Shown in pieces: positions 48,229 through 59,639 of a stretch of 64,000 nucleotides of DNA. The notes beneath the pieces are model-generated. The model was given only the letters and a program-made list of their open reading frames with translations. It had not been told where the DNA came from and made no database searches. Source of the stretch: Ptychodera flava (Eukaryota > Hemichordata > Enteropneusta > Ptychoderidae); the NCBI RefSeq assembly GCF_041260155.1, contig NC_091944.1, positions 11,597,272 to 11,661,271 of the forward strand, in the 5' to 3' direction. Numbering within the stretch: position 1 is the stretch's first letter; each line of letters starts with the position of its first letter. The translations under genes were made by a program, and so were the position numbers.

Positions 48229-50535
48229 TCTATTTATATAATTTGGTGCATCCCGAGGTTTGCGAAGCCGCAACGTTGTGTTGGCACGGCTTCAAAGTTT
48301 TTGGTTATGTCTATCAATCTTGCGAAAAATATTTTGCCGATATTTTTGCTGCTTTCTTGCGTTTTACGCTGAATCAGTCAGGACAGACCTTCCTGACCCA
48401 CACGTCTAAATCTGTGTGGGGAAATGTTATCGTGATGAAAGGTTTGTTCTGAAAGCAGCAAAAATTTGTCGGCAAAATAAAATTTTTGGCAAGATTGATA
48501 GAAATTGGAAAGAGTGACAAGCGTCTACTACTCCATGTTGATGTAGATTGTCTACAGTCCCTCGCGAAAACATAGAAGTAGCTTCTTTTGGAAAGTACTG
48601 TGTGTGTGCCCCCTCCCACACACTCACATCCGAGGGCCGCTAGCCTAATGCTCTTTGGCAAGTGCGAAGCCACCAGGCAAAACGTTCAGGCTGCAATGAC
48701 CAATCGCATTGACTAAAGCGGCTATCGATAGTTACCATCGATATATCGACGTTTCAATTGATTGGTATTGGCAAGTTGAATAACAGACCCTGAGGAAACG
48801 TGGATATAGTTGCTGAATCTGTAAGCATGGCTTGGAGGTTACTATGTGAGAGGGGCTGTGGCCGTGTCTAGTGTAGTCTCATTGATTTTCTGAGCAAGCA
48901 TTTCGGGCTTAAAATGTCATTTCGATAAGCACTCAATCATGTCCGTTTCTGACCGGAGCTCTAGGACGCTAGACTCAAACTTGGTCTCCGGCAAATTCAG
49001 ACGTAATTCATAGTTTAGTGTAGTTCCGTGTAATGATATTAACAGGGCCGTAGTCCCACCGCAAGCCTGGATTTAGTAGATTACTCGAAAGAGCTAACAA
49101 ATCATTGAACTTCGCGCACTTTAGGTAAAATGGAAAATTTTTCAAGTCTCAATTATTTCTAGGTAGTTGAGACTTAGAAATTGCCCATTTTACATGGAGG
49201 TTGCGAACGGATTCAGTGATTTTGTTCTTTGGATTAAGTTAAATATGTATGATTTTCAACCTCTCTTTGCAGACGTTCTGAATACAAACTTCGGTGATGG
49301 CAGCAGCTACTATCTCGCCGGTGTGACACTAATCTTAGCATGCCCTTTGGTTCTGGTGAGGGGCAATCTTAAATGGTGCAAAAAGGATCGGGAACTTGCA
49401 CAGGATAATCATGAACCATGAGGGAGTGAGAATCTTGGATGTCAAATGATGAGTCGACAAGATGATGAGGTACATCTTAGGATGACTGCCCTTAACCAAG
49501 AGGGCCTATTACTACCAATGCAGCTTGGAAAGGCTCATGGAATAGAGAGCTAAAAGAAGATGAACATTTAGCAAATAGAGTACTCTATGGACAACAGTTT
49601 TTGCTTATGTCTATATAATTGAGACGTTCTTAAAGTAATTAGTAGAAGTTACACATGCGCATGCACTAACTTACTACATGATGGTGAATATGTTAAAAAT
49701 GTCCCAGGAGAACAGGTTCAAATATTGACTCACAACCTATCGAAAAAAGTGTGCCATTTCTTTCTTAGTCAGAAATAGGAGAAAATTTCACGGAAAATCC
49801 TAATTTGTAATTGCATTCAATAACCCTACAACCATACCTGTAGAGATAAGACGCATTGACTTGGTTGTATTGTTACATAGAGCTTAACTCACTTGGTGTT
49901 GACTTTAATGATGTGAGTTTTTCTTTGAATTCGTTTCGTGAGCACATGCAGTAGTTTCACCAATAGATGAAATATGAGCTTCGTAGTGCGTGTTCTTTAC
50001 ATTGAATAAATTAGAGGAAAACTGTGTCTGTAACAGCTGTACCGTAACATTTAATCTTGATAGGACTCATATATGCGTATAACTAACAGTTTGTGCCCCT
50101 TTGATTTGTACACTTCCCATAATTCAAGTGTTTGCACAGGTTGGTATGTAAGTGTATATACAAAACAAAATCCGCCAATACAAGTTCACGCTATGGGATC
50201 AATGTCACCAGGGCCATATAGTCAAGTGGTTATCATGAGTTTTTACAACTCCTTGTTAGATTTCTTGCTCCGACATTTTTTTCGACGATTGCTCTACTGT
50301 TATGGAAAGACGGTGATTTGTTTCCGTAAACTGGTCATGTTCAATATTTTGAAAATATACTTTTAAAGGAAAGAGTGTTTTAAAGACCCAAATCGTATGT
50401 TGAATTTAATTGATCTTGCCATTTTTCTTTGTAAGGTAATTATACTTAAATATTTCTTAAAGAAACACTATATGTTTTCAACGGTTTTTATCTAGAAATA
50501 TGAAAATCGGAACTGCTTTGGCTCGCGCATTACCA

Positions 50536-50646
50536 TTCATTTTTCATTATGTGTTTATCGATTGACTTATCTCCTTCTTGTATGTATATATTATTGAGTG
50601 ATAGATAGACAGACAGACAGACAGATAGACAAATAGACAGATAGAC

Positions 50647-50716
<70 letters not shown>

Positions 50717-50913
50717 TACATTTTACATTGTCAAGACTGTCATTGGGCAAGGTTGAAATATAATCTTTATGATTCTTTATGTGTAGATTTTATTTGATTT
50801 GATTTGATTTGATTTACATTATGTGTTTATCGATTGACTTTTCTCTTCTTGTATGTATATATTATTGAGTGATAGATAGACAGACAGACAGACAGACAGA
50901 TAGATAGATAGAT

Positions 50914-50980
<67 letters not shown>

Positions 50981-51050
50981 TACATTTTACATTGTCAAGA
51001 CTGTCATTGGGCAAGGTTGAAATATAATCTTTATGATTCTTTATGTGTGG
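50536..51050. repeat. Tandem duplication holding two GATA arrays
   Basis: A ~250-bp block is present twice (50536-50787 and about 50812-51050), each with GATA/GACA runs (50599-50715 and 50872-50981) and the same GATTACATTTTACATTGTCAA right flank. A (TTTGA)n stretch separates them. Only unit E has this duplication. Confidence 0.8.
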
Positions 51051-51635
51051 AATGAGAGGATAGCTGACCAATATATACAGAGCTGACAATGCTCGATGTC
51101 AAAAAATCATAAATTCGATGTTGGCCATTTTTCAGTCTCTTCGAATAACTTTAAATACTCAAAAACTAATCATTTCAGAGTATTTGACCTTTTAAGGTTT
51201 GTCCGTATTATCTCTGTGTCTTTCTACTGTAGTAGCCTTGTGTCTGTATTTCTACTGACAGCCCGGTGATTGACCGTGGCTTTACTTTTGAAGTCATTAA
51301 CAAAATAAAAATGCAATAACATATATAACAAAATAAAAAAGTAAACATGTACCTGTTCCCGTATTGCTTTGGAAATTCATTATCAGCAAGGGTAACCTTT
51401 TTGAGCGAATTTTGTCTCTGAGATAGCGATGAACTTTGTGTTTCACGTCTCTGTAAACTTAAAAAAACAAACCAATACAATACCACAGAAGTTGTCGACC
51501 ATTGAACTCATTGTGGCGTAACCAATTTGTGTACAGAAAATAGGCTGAAACCGAAACTACACTTTACTTCAGTGGAAGTCTTGCTACACACCACACTATT
51601 ATAGCGTACCCCATTACTGCCAAATTTTTGAAGAC

Positions 51636-52224
51636 ACTCTCTCTCGTTCACTGCCGCCACCGAAATCTCGGAACAGCTTACTCTTAAAGCGACGACTAAT
51701 AACGATAGAAGGGCACATGCGAATTAGTTCTAGTAACATCATTTAAAACGTATAGTTACAAATGTATGGCGGTAAGGGTATCAAGGGCTGGCACCCAACA
51801 GTAGTGAGACCGACTGGCGTGTTGTGGTCGTAATGCTTGCCTAGATTTTACATAAAAATCATCGTAAGAGGCACTATGTAAAAGGCCTTGGAAGGTCATA
51901 CTCTGTTTTACTACTTCGGCTATTGAACTATTAACCTTCCTCAACATTCACAATCAGTGTGTTTACTGTAAACGCGGCAAAAAGGCAATATGAAAATATA
52001 AATTTAGTTTCTAGAGATCCAAAGTCCAGGCCATCAAGTACGCGGCTATGGTAATTTGACTCTCACTTCTGATGACCTGACCTCACCGGTTCACGCTGAC
52101 CAAAGTTTTTGGGTAATGCGATGAGAGTAGATTGAGGTAGAGGGCCTCGATGTTTTGCAGATTTTTGCATGGACATGTAGGGAATTTAACGCGGGAACGC
52201 GTAGGGTGCACTTCTAATAACATC
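51636..52224. repeat. ~600-bp segment, E-unit copy
   Basis: E-unit copy of the repeat at 6226-6850. More diverged from the A and C copies than those are from each other. Confidence 0.5.
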
Positions 52225-52513
52225 GTTGGGACCAATTTGTGTAAATAAAATAGGATGAAACCAAAACGGCTCTTAATTACAGTGGAAATATTCCTTCACA
52301 CCAAACGAGACTTTGCTTACGGCATTACTGCCAAATTTTATGAAGTTCTTTCAAGACAACACACAACTTGATGATAAACTGTCTAATAGATATATGATGT
52401 ACCAGAAAATTAAGCATAGAGTGAAATAAGGGTCGAACTGCTCCGAAATAGGGTAACTTTTAGAACACAATTGATGTGTAAAACGTGCTGAGCTTCCGAC
52501 TGTACCTCGGATG

Positions 52514-52640
52514 AACAGGCAGCTGGGTCTTCCTAGTTTCGTAGCTCTCTCTCCTCAGTTTGGAGAAGTCATAACCGCAGCTGAGAAATGTAAGACTTCT
52601 AAAGCTGTCGAGACTGTCAGTTTAGATGTCAACGTGCTGT
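52514..52640 (+). pseudogene. Truncated copy of the unknown 151-aa ORF; end of the array
   Basis: Matches the first ~42 codons of the frame at 30984 (SLSPQFGEVI, AAEKCKTS), then stops at DVNVL-TAG. Similarity to the other units ends here, marking the right border of the tandem array. Confidence 0.45.
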
Positions 52641-54172
52641 AGCTTGTGATTTTCACTTTTCAAATGACCAAAAAACATTTCTCACTGGCTAAGCTGTAAG
52701 CCTTCTCATTTTAAGGTTCACGGACCGAGCAACAATCGTTGAGTTGTGCAAGGTTGTTCGTCTTTAGTTCTGCAACAATGGATTACGGTGTGCATTTCTC
52801 TGAATAATTCGTACTTTTGTCGCAAATCTGTTTTCTTTGTTGTTTCGTGAGAAAGTAACACGTAACCAAAAGAGTACTGACAAAACGAATCAATGACATA
52901 CGTATCAGTATTGAGTTGTGGCCGTTACAAGGACACACAGACACGTCTCGCTTTGGCAATGAAAGATTTCTTCAAATCATCATACACGCCACAGTAGATG
53001 ACAAAAGCGAAGGAAAGTTTGCTTGATTCTACAGGTGTATATTGAACAAAGATTACTACATTTGCCAAATCTGATTAAAAGGTCGGGATATCACAGTATG
53101 TCACGTTGTGACGTAGCAAAACATTAGTTTCCACTCTCTTTACCTGTCACATTGTCACGACACCAAGACAATTTCGCTGGATGGGAAAGTTTTTCTCAAG
53201 GCTCTGTCTGACTGCAAATTTGTATAGTGCAGTAGAAAATAAAAGGGAAGAATTTCAATGTCATCCATTATGTACAGGCTTTATAATCTCTAATCCCCAT
53301 ATCAGTCACCTGTACGATAGAATCTGTCTCGAGACACTAGGGAACACCAATGTGGGGCAGTACAGGAAACAATTACTTACACATGAATACTTTGCGGCGT
53401 ATGTGGCTTAAGAAGACTGCATCACAGTGAAAGATAATCGGATAGCATCCCATATCGTAACTTGAAATACTGTTATCAACTTTCACCATTTTTGTTTACC
53501 CAATGAACGGCTGGGGTCATTCTAAACATTTTTATTAATCATAGAATTACACTTTACGGCCATAACTAACGACAGATTTATTTAGCCATGACATCTTTGA
53601 TGAGCAGATCTATTGGCAAGAGATACCGAAGTTCATGGATTTTTATTGTTGCGTAGAGAATGCCTGCCTGTTTACATGGTTGGTAGGTTAAAACCTTGGC
53701 ACTGATAATAAAGTCATCTATAAAAATACTCTACGCTAAATAAGTACGTATACAGCCTTTGAATAGAAGCACTTGTCATCGCCGTGAACTGTTTTACGAA
53801 TGGACAGGTTACTTGTATACAAATCAATGGGTGACATCCGGTGATGTAACAACTGTGGAGTAGCACGCACGTTCTCTGTGAGATACCAGAACAAATATTT
53901 TAATCAGTTTGTCAATACCTTTGATTGTTCTCTGATTGGCCTTCGTGAAGGCCAAAGCAGGTGCAATTAGACCAGTTATTGTATCAAGATAAGGCAACCT
54001 TGAAACGTGCCGGGGAACTTAATCTGAATAATCCAACCCTGTGTAAGGACAGTGCTTCTTTTGAGCAGAAAACTCTTATTAAGTCACATCGGAGACGTTT
54101 TCAGTCACAAGATAAGACGACACGGGTGAAGATAGTCGATCACTACGGGATTGCAGAGCTACATACTCGACA
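52641..54172. other. Unique intergenic region before the BTB gene
   Basis: No supported gene. A 76-codon frame at 53181-53411 has no recognisable motif. The last ~250 bases are probably the promoter and 5' leader of the BTB gene; an upstream frame at 53961-54197 overlaps its start in another phase. Confidence 0.35.
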
Positions 54173-54799
54173 ATGGAGAACATTTGCCAGTTGCTGAGAC
54201 TGAAAGCGGGGAAATGGAGCCCACGTTGTGGTTTATCGGACGCAAAAACACCGACCCTCGAGAAAAGCTTCATCACGAAGGGTTATTCTTTCGTTCTCGA
54301 CGGTAAGAAGGTGCCACCAGACACGTGGATTTACGTTGGCAGTTTCTGCTTCAAGGTTCACAGGGACATGCTTTGCCAGTACGGTGAATATTTCAGAGCT
54401 CTGTTCTCGTTCGAAGGCTACGACGAAAACGAAGTGAAGGAACTTGAGTTCTCCGGCCGCACACCTACTTCGAACGCCTTTTCAACCTTTCTGGACTTTG
54501 TCTACGACAAGACGTTTTCGAGTTACGACAAGGGAGTTCTGGAGTTCCTACTTGCTGCCGATTTCTTACAGATCACGGAGCCATTCATAGACGACCTGAG
54601 TAAGAACATTAGTCCTGAAAACTGGGGTGCAATATTGGAAATCGCCATTACGTTTGAGTCCGATCGACTTGAAAATGCTGTCTACAAGTTTGTGGAAAAC
54701 AGCTACAGAAATGTACACAAGACCAAAGCATTCAAGAGGCTGAAGGCGAGACATCCAAAGTTACAGGACATTTCTACATTTGTTCAAAATAGCTGCTAA
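54173..54799 (+). CDS. BTB/POZ domain protein (208 aa)
   Basis: Single-exon frame. The BTB/POZ fold covers about residues 60-165: WIYVGSFCFKVHRDMLCQYG (strand and helix with the conserved buried His-Arg), EYFRALFSFEG, then FLDFVYDK and LEFLLAADFLQI. A short helical tail resembling the start of a BACK region (ENWGAILEIAITFES) follows and ends FVQNSC. There are no kelch or zinc-finger repeats, so it is a BTB-only protein. BTB domains dimerise and often bind cullin-3, so ubiquitin-ligase adaptor work is a family-level guess. The N-terminal ~40 residues are unlike the domain. AATAAA at 55542-55547 is a possible polyadenylation signal. Confidence 0.75.
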   Translation: MENICQLLRLKAGKWSPRCGLSDAKTPTLEKSFITKGYSFVLDGKKVPPDTWIYVGSFCFKVHRDMLCQYGEYFRALFSFEGYDENEVKELEFSGRTPTSNAFSTFLDFVYDKTFSSYDKGVLEFLLAADFLQITEPFIDDLSKNISPENWGAILEIAITFESDRLENAVYKFVENSYRNVHKTKAFKRLKARHPKLQDISTFVQNSC

Positions 54800-55905
54800 T
54801 ATACTTCAGTGACAGTGCACTCTTATTTTGAAGACCTGTGAGAGGCATATTGACATGAGTACGTCAACAGTCTGGTGAACAATTATTGTTCACTGAGAAA
54901 CGTCGACTTGAAGCGATGAAGTCTGCATCGTTGTTTTGGATGAAGGAAACTGTTTGCCACACTTTAAATCACTTTGTCCAGAAAACGAAGACGTGCATTT
55001 TACTCCATGGTCGCTCCGAGGCTCAACGTATATACCTTCTCTGAAACAAATTTTGCCGAGGTGGTTCAAGAGACACTATTTAAATATTATGTAAAATCCG
55101 TTGTTGGATGGTATTTTGTTACTGTACCCTAAAGAGATGTACATGAAAAACTAACAAATGTTATGCAAGCTATTTATTCAATGGGCGATAATTATGTTAT
55201 TTCCGTTATTATTTAAAACATCTACTGAATCAATATCATGGAAGAGACAAGCAATTAAGTTATTTTAGATAGCAGGGGATACGACAAATGCCATTATTAT
55301 TCCTCTATGTAATCGCCTGATTTAACAGGGACAGTGAAGGGACAATCTCATGAAGCGAAACGATTGGCCGACACACTAATTGTACACATTTACATTTGGC
55401 GGCAGAATATTAATCGGAGCCGCAATATCAAGTTATTATAATTTTCCGCATTTACATAAAATAATTATATCTTATATTGAGTATTGTTACAAGTGCTGCC
55501 AATAATTATCCAATGTCGTAAAGATTATCAGTATTTAAGAGAATAAAATACCTATTTATGTCCGAAGAGATTTCGTCCTGTATTTTTTCTCAACCTGTCA
55601 AGATTTCAGCATGATCAATAGGTTGGTATTTACCGGGCGCAGACAGTCGCATGGTGTGTGTGTCGCATGCGTTCTGCTGACCTTTGAACAGTGGAGGAGT
55701 TTATCCTATTTGATTTGGATATGTGCGGTGCAGTGTATAGACACGTGAATGCGGACACTCCAGTTGAGACACCGAGGTCATTTCCCATACAACAAATAGC
55801 ACTATTGATGTCCTTACAGCTAGCTCCGTAACAAAAAATCGATACACACTTGTTTTGTCAAATCAATTGAGTTGTCAGACTATTATATGATCTTCGTCAA
55901 TGTCA
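54800..55905. other. Probable 3' UTR of the BTB gene and intergenic DNA
   Basis: AATAAA at 55542 may end the transcript. No other gene seen. Confidence 0.35.
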
Positions 55906-56526
55906 GTCTCTCTCGTTCACTACGGCCACTGAAATCACGGGACAGCTTTTTCTTAAAACGACGACTAATTACGATTTGGGGACACACGAGATGTTGGTGT
56001 TTTGATAGTCAAATTCTAATTTTAGTAACGGCATTTGAAACGAATAGTTGCAAACTATAGCGGTAACGAGGGCTAGCGGCTAACTGTAGCTGAGACACTG
56101 GCGTGTTGTGGTCGTAATGCTTGCCTGGGCTTTGTAAACACAAAAATCACCGTAAGCGGCGCTGTGTAAAAGGCTTTGGTGCAGTCATACTCACGCTGTA
56201 GTGTATTTTAATACTTCGGCTGTTGAACTATTAACCTTCCTCAATATTCACCGTCAGTATGGTTACTGTAGACGCGGCAAAGAGGCAACTTAAAAATAAA
56301 AAAATAATTTCTAGAGATCCAAAATCCAGTCTATCAAGTATGTGGCTATGGTGATTTGACTCTCATTTCTGCTGACCTGGCCCCGCTGGTTCAGGCTGAT
56401 CAATGTTTTGGGTAATGCGATGAGAGTAAATTGAGTTAAAGGGGGACTCCGTGTTTTGTAGATTAATGTATCGACATGCAGGATATTTAACGCGGGAACG
56501 CTGGGGTGCACTTCAAATCACATTTT
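55906..56526. repeat. Dispersed copy of the ~600-bp segment, outside the array
   Basis: Colinear with 51636-52224: it starts CTCTCTCGTTCACTACGGCC, keeps GAGACACTGGCGTGTTGTGG and CGTAATGCTTGCC, and ends GGGGTGCACTTCAAATCACAT. It is the most diverged of the four copies and contains no transporter sequence, so it moved or was copied on its own. Confidence 0.6.
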
Positions 56527-58104
56527 TCGGAGCGAAAGAGACGAACTCTTGGGTCGATTATGTGTAGCGCGACAAAAGCGTAAACAAATTACATACTGTA
56601 GCAAATTCTTGTAGAAACATGGCATTTTGAACTTTGCCAGGGATTTAATGGATTGAAAGTTGCCATATCAAATCATTGATAATCGCAGCACCGCCACCAG
56701 GGTTCCAGTGGGAACAAAATACGGCAGAAACACACTGGTACTATTCTGTAGACGGTCTGTAAGAAATGACATGACCATTTGTCCTGTCAACTACGTAGGG
56801 CACATACCCTTCCCCATATTTTGTTTTCTAAAAACAAAAACTTTTAAAAAAACTTTTACCATACAGTCTCGGCTTCTACAGCATAGTACATACAATTGTC
56901 GAAACGTTGTTTACACCCTCATGTAAATTTATGCGTGGAGGTCATAGGTTGACAATGCCATGACCTCGATAAACTCAAAGAAAGTGTACACAGATCGGAG
57001 GTTTGTTGTTGGTTGAAGCACAGATTTTCTGTAATCTGTTTCGTATAAAACATGACGTAATCATTACATTGAAGCTTTTGTGGAGGTACGTACAGACAGT
57101 TCATATCATATAAAACCGTAGCAGTGTCTAGTTTTCACAACGGCAGTGTTCTGACACCGCAGGCTGAGTACCAAATGCGCATGTCACCCTAGAGTTTGAG
57201 GCCGTTTATCGAGGAACAATTAATTATTGTTTATAGCCTATGTTTGAATTGTTGAAGGTTCAATTTTATCTTGTACTCAATATTGGATGAACGATGATCA
57301 GAATAGATTCAGTGTCATACATTGTACCTATGTTGCCTATCAGTCGCTGACTTCGAAATGTTGATGAGCAATGACTGGTGGAGCGACAAACATATCCCTT
57401 GACATGTAAATGTCACGTGACACTTGAGCCAGTACAGGTAAACAAGTTGTGTCTCACATGAATACGCAAAGCCATTTTATGTCGTTCAATCGATATTTCA
57501 AGCGCAATAATACCTTTTACAATTTTCTCAAATTCAAAAGGCGATTGTAATCGATGATACACCCATGACTGGACTGACCTGCAGTCGATGCCCAACTGTT
57601 TTGAGGTCATGGTGACAGCTGCAGTTTACTGACAATTTGCATAGCCCTGACCCTTTTCCCCTGTCAGTAAAGAAAAAGTTGCAACGACTGCATGCATGTT
57701 TAAATGCCAAAGTAATATTAACTAAGGGAGAGTGTATCAAACTTTAGACTCACGAATGTGCTCTAAGGTTCTTATGTTATTTGTTAAATCGATACTTAAT
57801 AGTTGACAATGAGATAAAATGTCGTGGAAGTTAATACTTATCCATGTATGCCGCTTTCCATGAAATGTGTTAATAATGGCAGAAGCGGACGACAACAACA
57901 CATATTGAAAACAACTGAGTTCACCCTGAGGGTCACCCTGAAGAAAATTCAGAAAACAAATAATTTTGAACATGAATATGATTTTAATCAACAAAACTCT
58001 GTACATTTGATACCGAAATTGAACACAGACATTTTAAATGTAGTTGGTCAAGGGTAATTATTCGAAGATTCTTGTTATCCATAGGTCACATTGGTTTATC
58101 GAGT
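56527..58104. other. Intergenic region before the GNAT gene
   Basis: No supported gene. A possible acceptor (ATCCATAG|GTCAC) lies just before the GNAT start, so an upstream exon is possible. Confidence 0.3.
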
Positions 58105-58773
58105 ATGGCGGCAATACTCGGGACAGATCAACCGGATATAGTGTATTTGACACTGAAAGAAGAACATGTGAGCAAAGCCGGGAAGTTATTGGCGGACAGT
58201 TTCGTCCACGATGAAGTTCTGGCACAAGTTGTCGACATTCCCTACGACGAAAGACTAGAATACGACCAAGAGAATTGCAGGATGTCGGTTGACGATGGGA
58301 CGTCTCTCGTTGCCATCGACAATGCCACTGCTGAAATAGTCGGAGTTCTCGCTGGACAAATTTTACAAGGACAAGATTATTCTCAGTTTGACCAAGAAGA
58401 TCTTGAATGTTCTGTACCGAATACTGCTTTAATTTTGCAAGCCGAATCCCTTTTCTTTACGTCGCCGGATTTCAGGAAAAACCCAGAATGTAAAATACTC
58501 AATGTCTTTAAACTAGGTGTTCACAAAGATTACCGGCGATTGGGGATCGCCAAGAAACTGGTCGAAATGCACGAAGATATTGCAAGACAGAAAGGATGTA
58601 GCTGGATTCTGGCCACTCCTAGTGGTCAAGCAAGCCAAAATCTTTACTCAAAGTCAGGGTACCTGGAAATTGGAGAAATATTCTATCGAGATTTCGTCTT
58701 CAATGGTGAGAAGCCACTTTCAGTTATCACCGAGTGTCCTTCATTCAAAACCATGGTCAGGAAAATCAATTAA
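58105..58773 (+). CDS. GNAT-family N-acetyltransferase (222 aa)
   Basis: Single-exon frame beginning MAAILGTDQPDI; this ATG is preferred because the open frame upstream has only a TTG before it. The acetyl-CoA binding motif A is clear: FKLGVHKDYRRLGIAKKLVE (strand, then R-R-x-G-x-A loop and helix). It is followed by motif B, WILATPSGQASQNLYSKSGY, with the typical Tyr near the end. The N-terminal part (EEHVSKAGKLLADSFVHDEV and the long middle insertion) resembles arylalkylamine/dopamine N-acetyltransferase-like GNATs of invertebrates, so a small amine substrate is possible but unproven. The TATG microsatellite starts only ~30 bp after the stop. Confidence 0.8.
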   Translation: MAAILGTDQPDIVYLTLKEEHVSKAGKLLADSFVHDEVLAQVVDIPYDERLEYDQENCRMSVDDGTSLVAIDNATAEIVGVLAGQILQGQDYSQFDQEDLECSVPNTALILQAESLFFTSPDFRKNPECKILNVFKLGVHKDYRRLGIAKKLVEMHEDIARQKGCSWILATPSGQASQNLYSKSGYLEIGEIFYRDFVFNGEKPLSVITECPSFKTMVRKIN

Positions 58774-58802
58774 GTCAATGTCAATATAAATTTCTATTTT
58801 TT

Positions 58803-58971
58803 GTATGTATGTATGTATGTATGTATGTATGTATGTATGTATGTATGTATGTATGTATGTATGTATGTGTGTGTGTGTGTGTGTGTGTATGTGTGTATGT
58901 ATGTATGTATGTATGTATGTATGTATGTATGTATGTATGTATGTATGTATGTATGTATGTATGTATGTGCC
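58803..58971. repeat. (TATG)n microsatellite with (TG)n core
   Basis: About 170 bp of TATG units interrupted by a TG run at 58867-58888. It gives long meaningless frames on both strands. Confidence 0.97.
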
Positions 58972-59639
58972 TAGTAATTGTTTGATGATTATCCAACTAT
59001 CATATGCTTCTGTAAAATTCATGACTAAGATTTAGAAGAGACTTATTTGTGAGAAAAATGTATGAAGTGCTTATCTAGATATCAGACAAGATACATGTTG
59101 CTGTCTTTCTTTTTGTGAAGGATTACTTTAACACTTACATGGTGCATCTGAAGCAATACTCAACGTATATATGTGCGTTAAATTCTAGGGTTGCATTGCT
59201 ATTTACTTAAGTAGTTGATTTATTGCTAGTTGTGCCATGATGCATTATATGATGCAAATAGACTTAGCTTTCTATCTTCTGACAATTTTGTAATATTATA
59301 TCTCTTTTCATAGTCCACGTCTAAAATGATTTTTTACCGAAATAGTGTACGTACGGTGAACGGTTTGTTCGGTGTATTACTTCCATTATAATCAAAGGCC
59401 CTGTATCCTCAGGCTGCAATACCCCGCAACTCTGTCTTTTCTTGTAACACAATGTTTTTAAACAATGTTCTTTGTCCCTACTTTTGTGGAATACTGACGA
59501 TTTATTTGATGTATGTACTCTGTGCTTTTACCGAATAAGCTATTTTAAGTTGGCAAATAGAAAGCACGATTTACCGTGACTTTGTTTCATTGCTGATTTT
59601 AAGGGAACTTTTTTGTAACAGCGGATGATTTGTTGTTAT
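58972..59639. other. Intergenic DNA between convergent genes
   Basis: Lies between the 3' ends of the GNAT gene (+) and the kelch-like gene (-). TTTATT near 59500 reads AATAAA on the minus strand and may end the kelch-like transcript. No gene seen. Confidence 0.35.

Larger units (their letters stand above)
44195..49421 (+). pseudogene. Transporter copy E (type I, MCT/SLC16-like), five exons, one frameshift
   Basis: Exons: 44195-44304, 45629-45855, 46242-46391, 46991-47799 and 49273-49421. All are open except exon 4, where one base is missing near 47560 (CTCGTTTAGCC against CTCGTTGCAGC in C), making an immediate stop after KFGVSLV. Exon 4 up to that point is almost identical to copy C. After it the sequence first follows copy A (VIGSVQSNSFGAFIG), then diverges (EQERRNGGQTETDIEALR). 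A single lesion means this copy could be functional if the base is an assembly error. Intron 3 holds the same MITE as copy A. Confidence 0.7.

Noticed and set aside
50547-51089. Minus-strand frames rich in Ser-Ile-Tyr-Leu
   Set aside because: They are translations of GATA microsatellites.
53181-53411. 76-codon frame before the BTB gene
   Set aside because: No motif, no splice or promoter support, and a length expected by chance in AT-rich DNA.
58734-59035. Frames rich in Met-Tyr-Val-Cys or His-Thr-Tyr-Ile on both strands
   Set aside because: They are translations of the TATG microsatellite after the GNAT gene.
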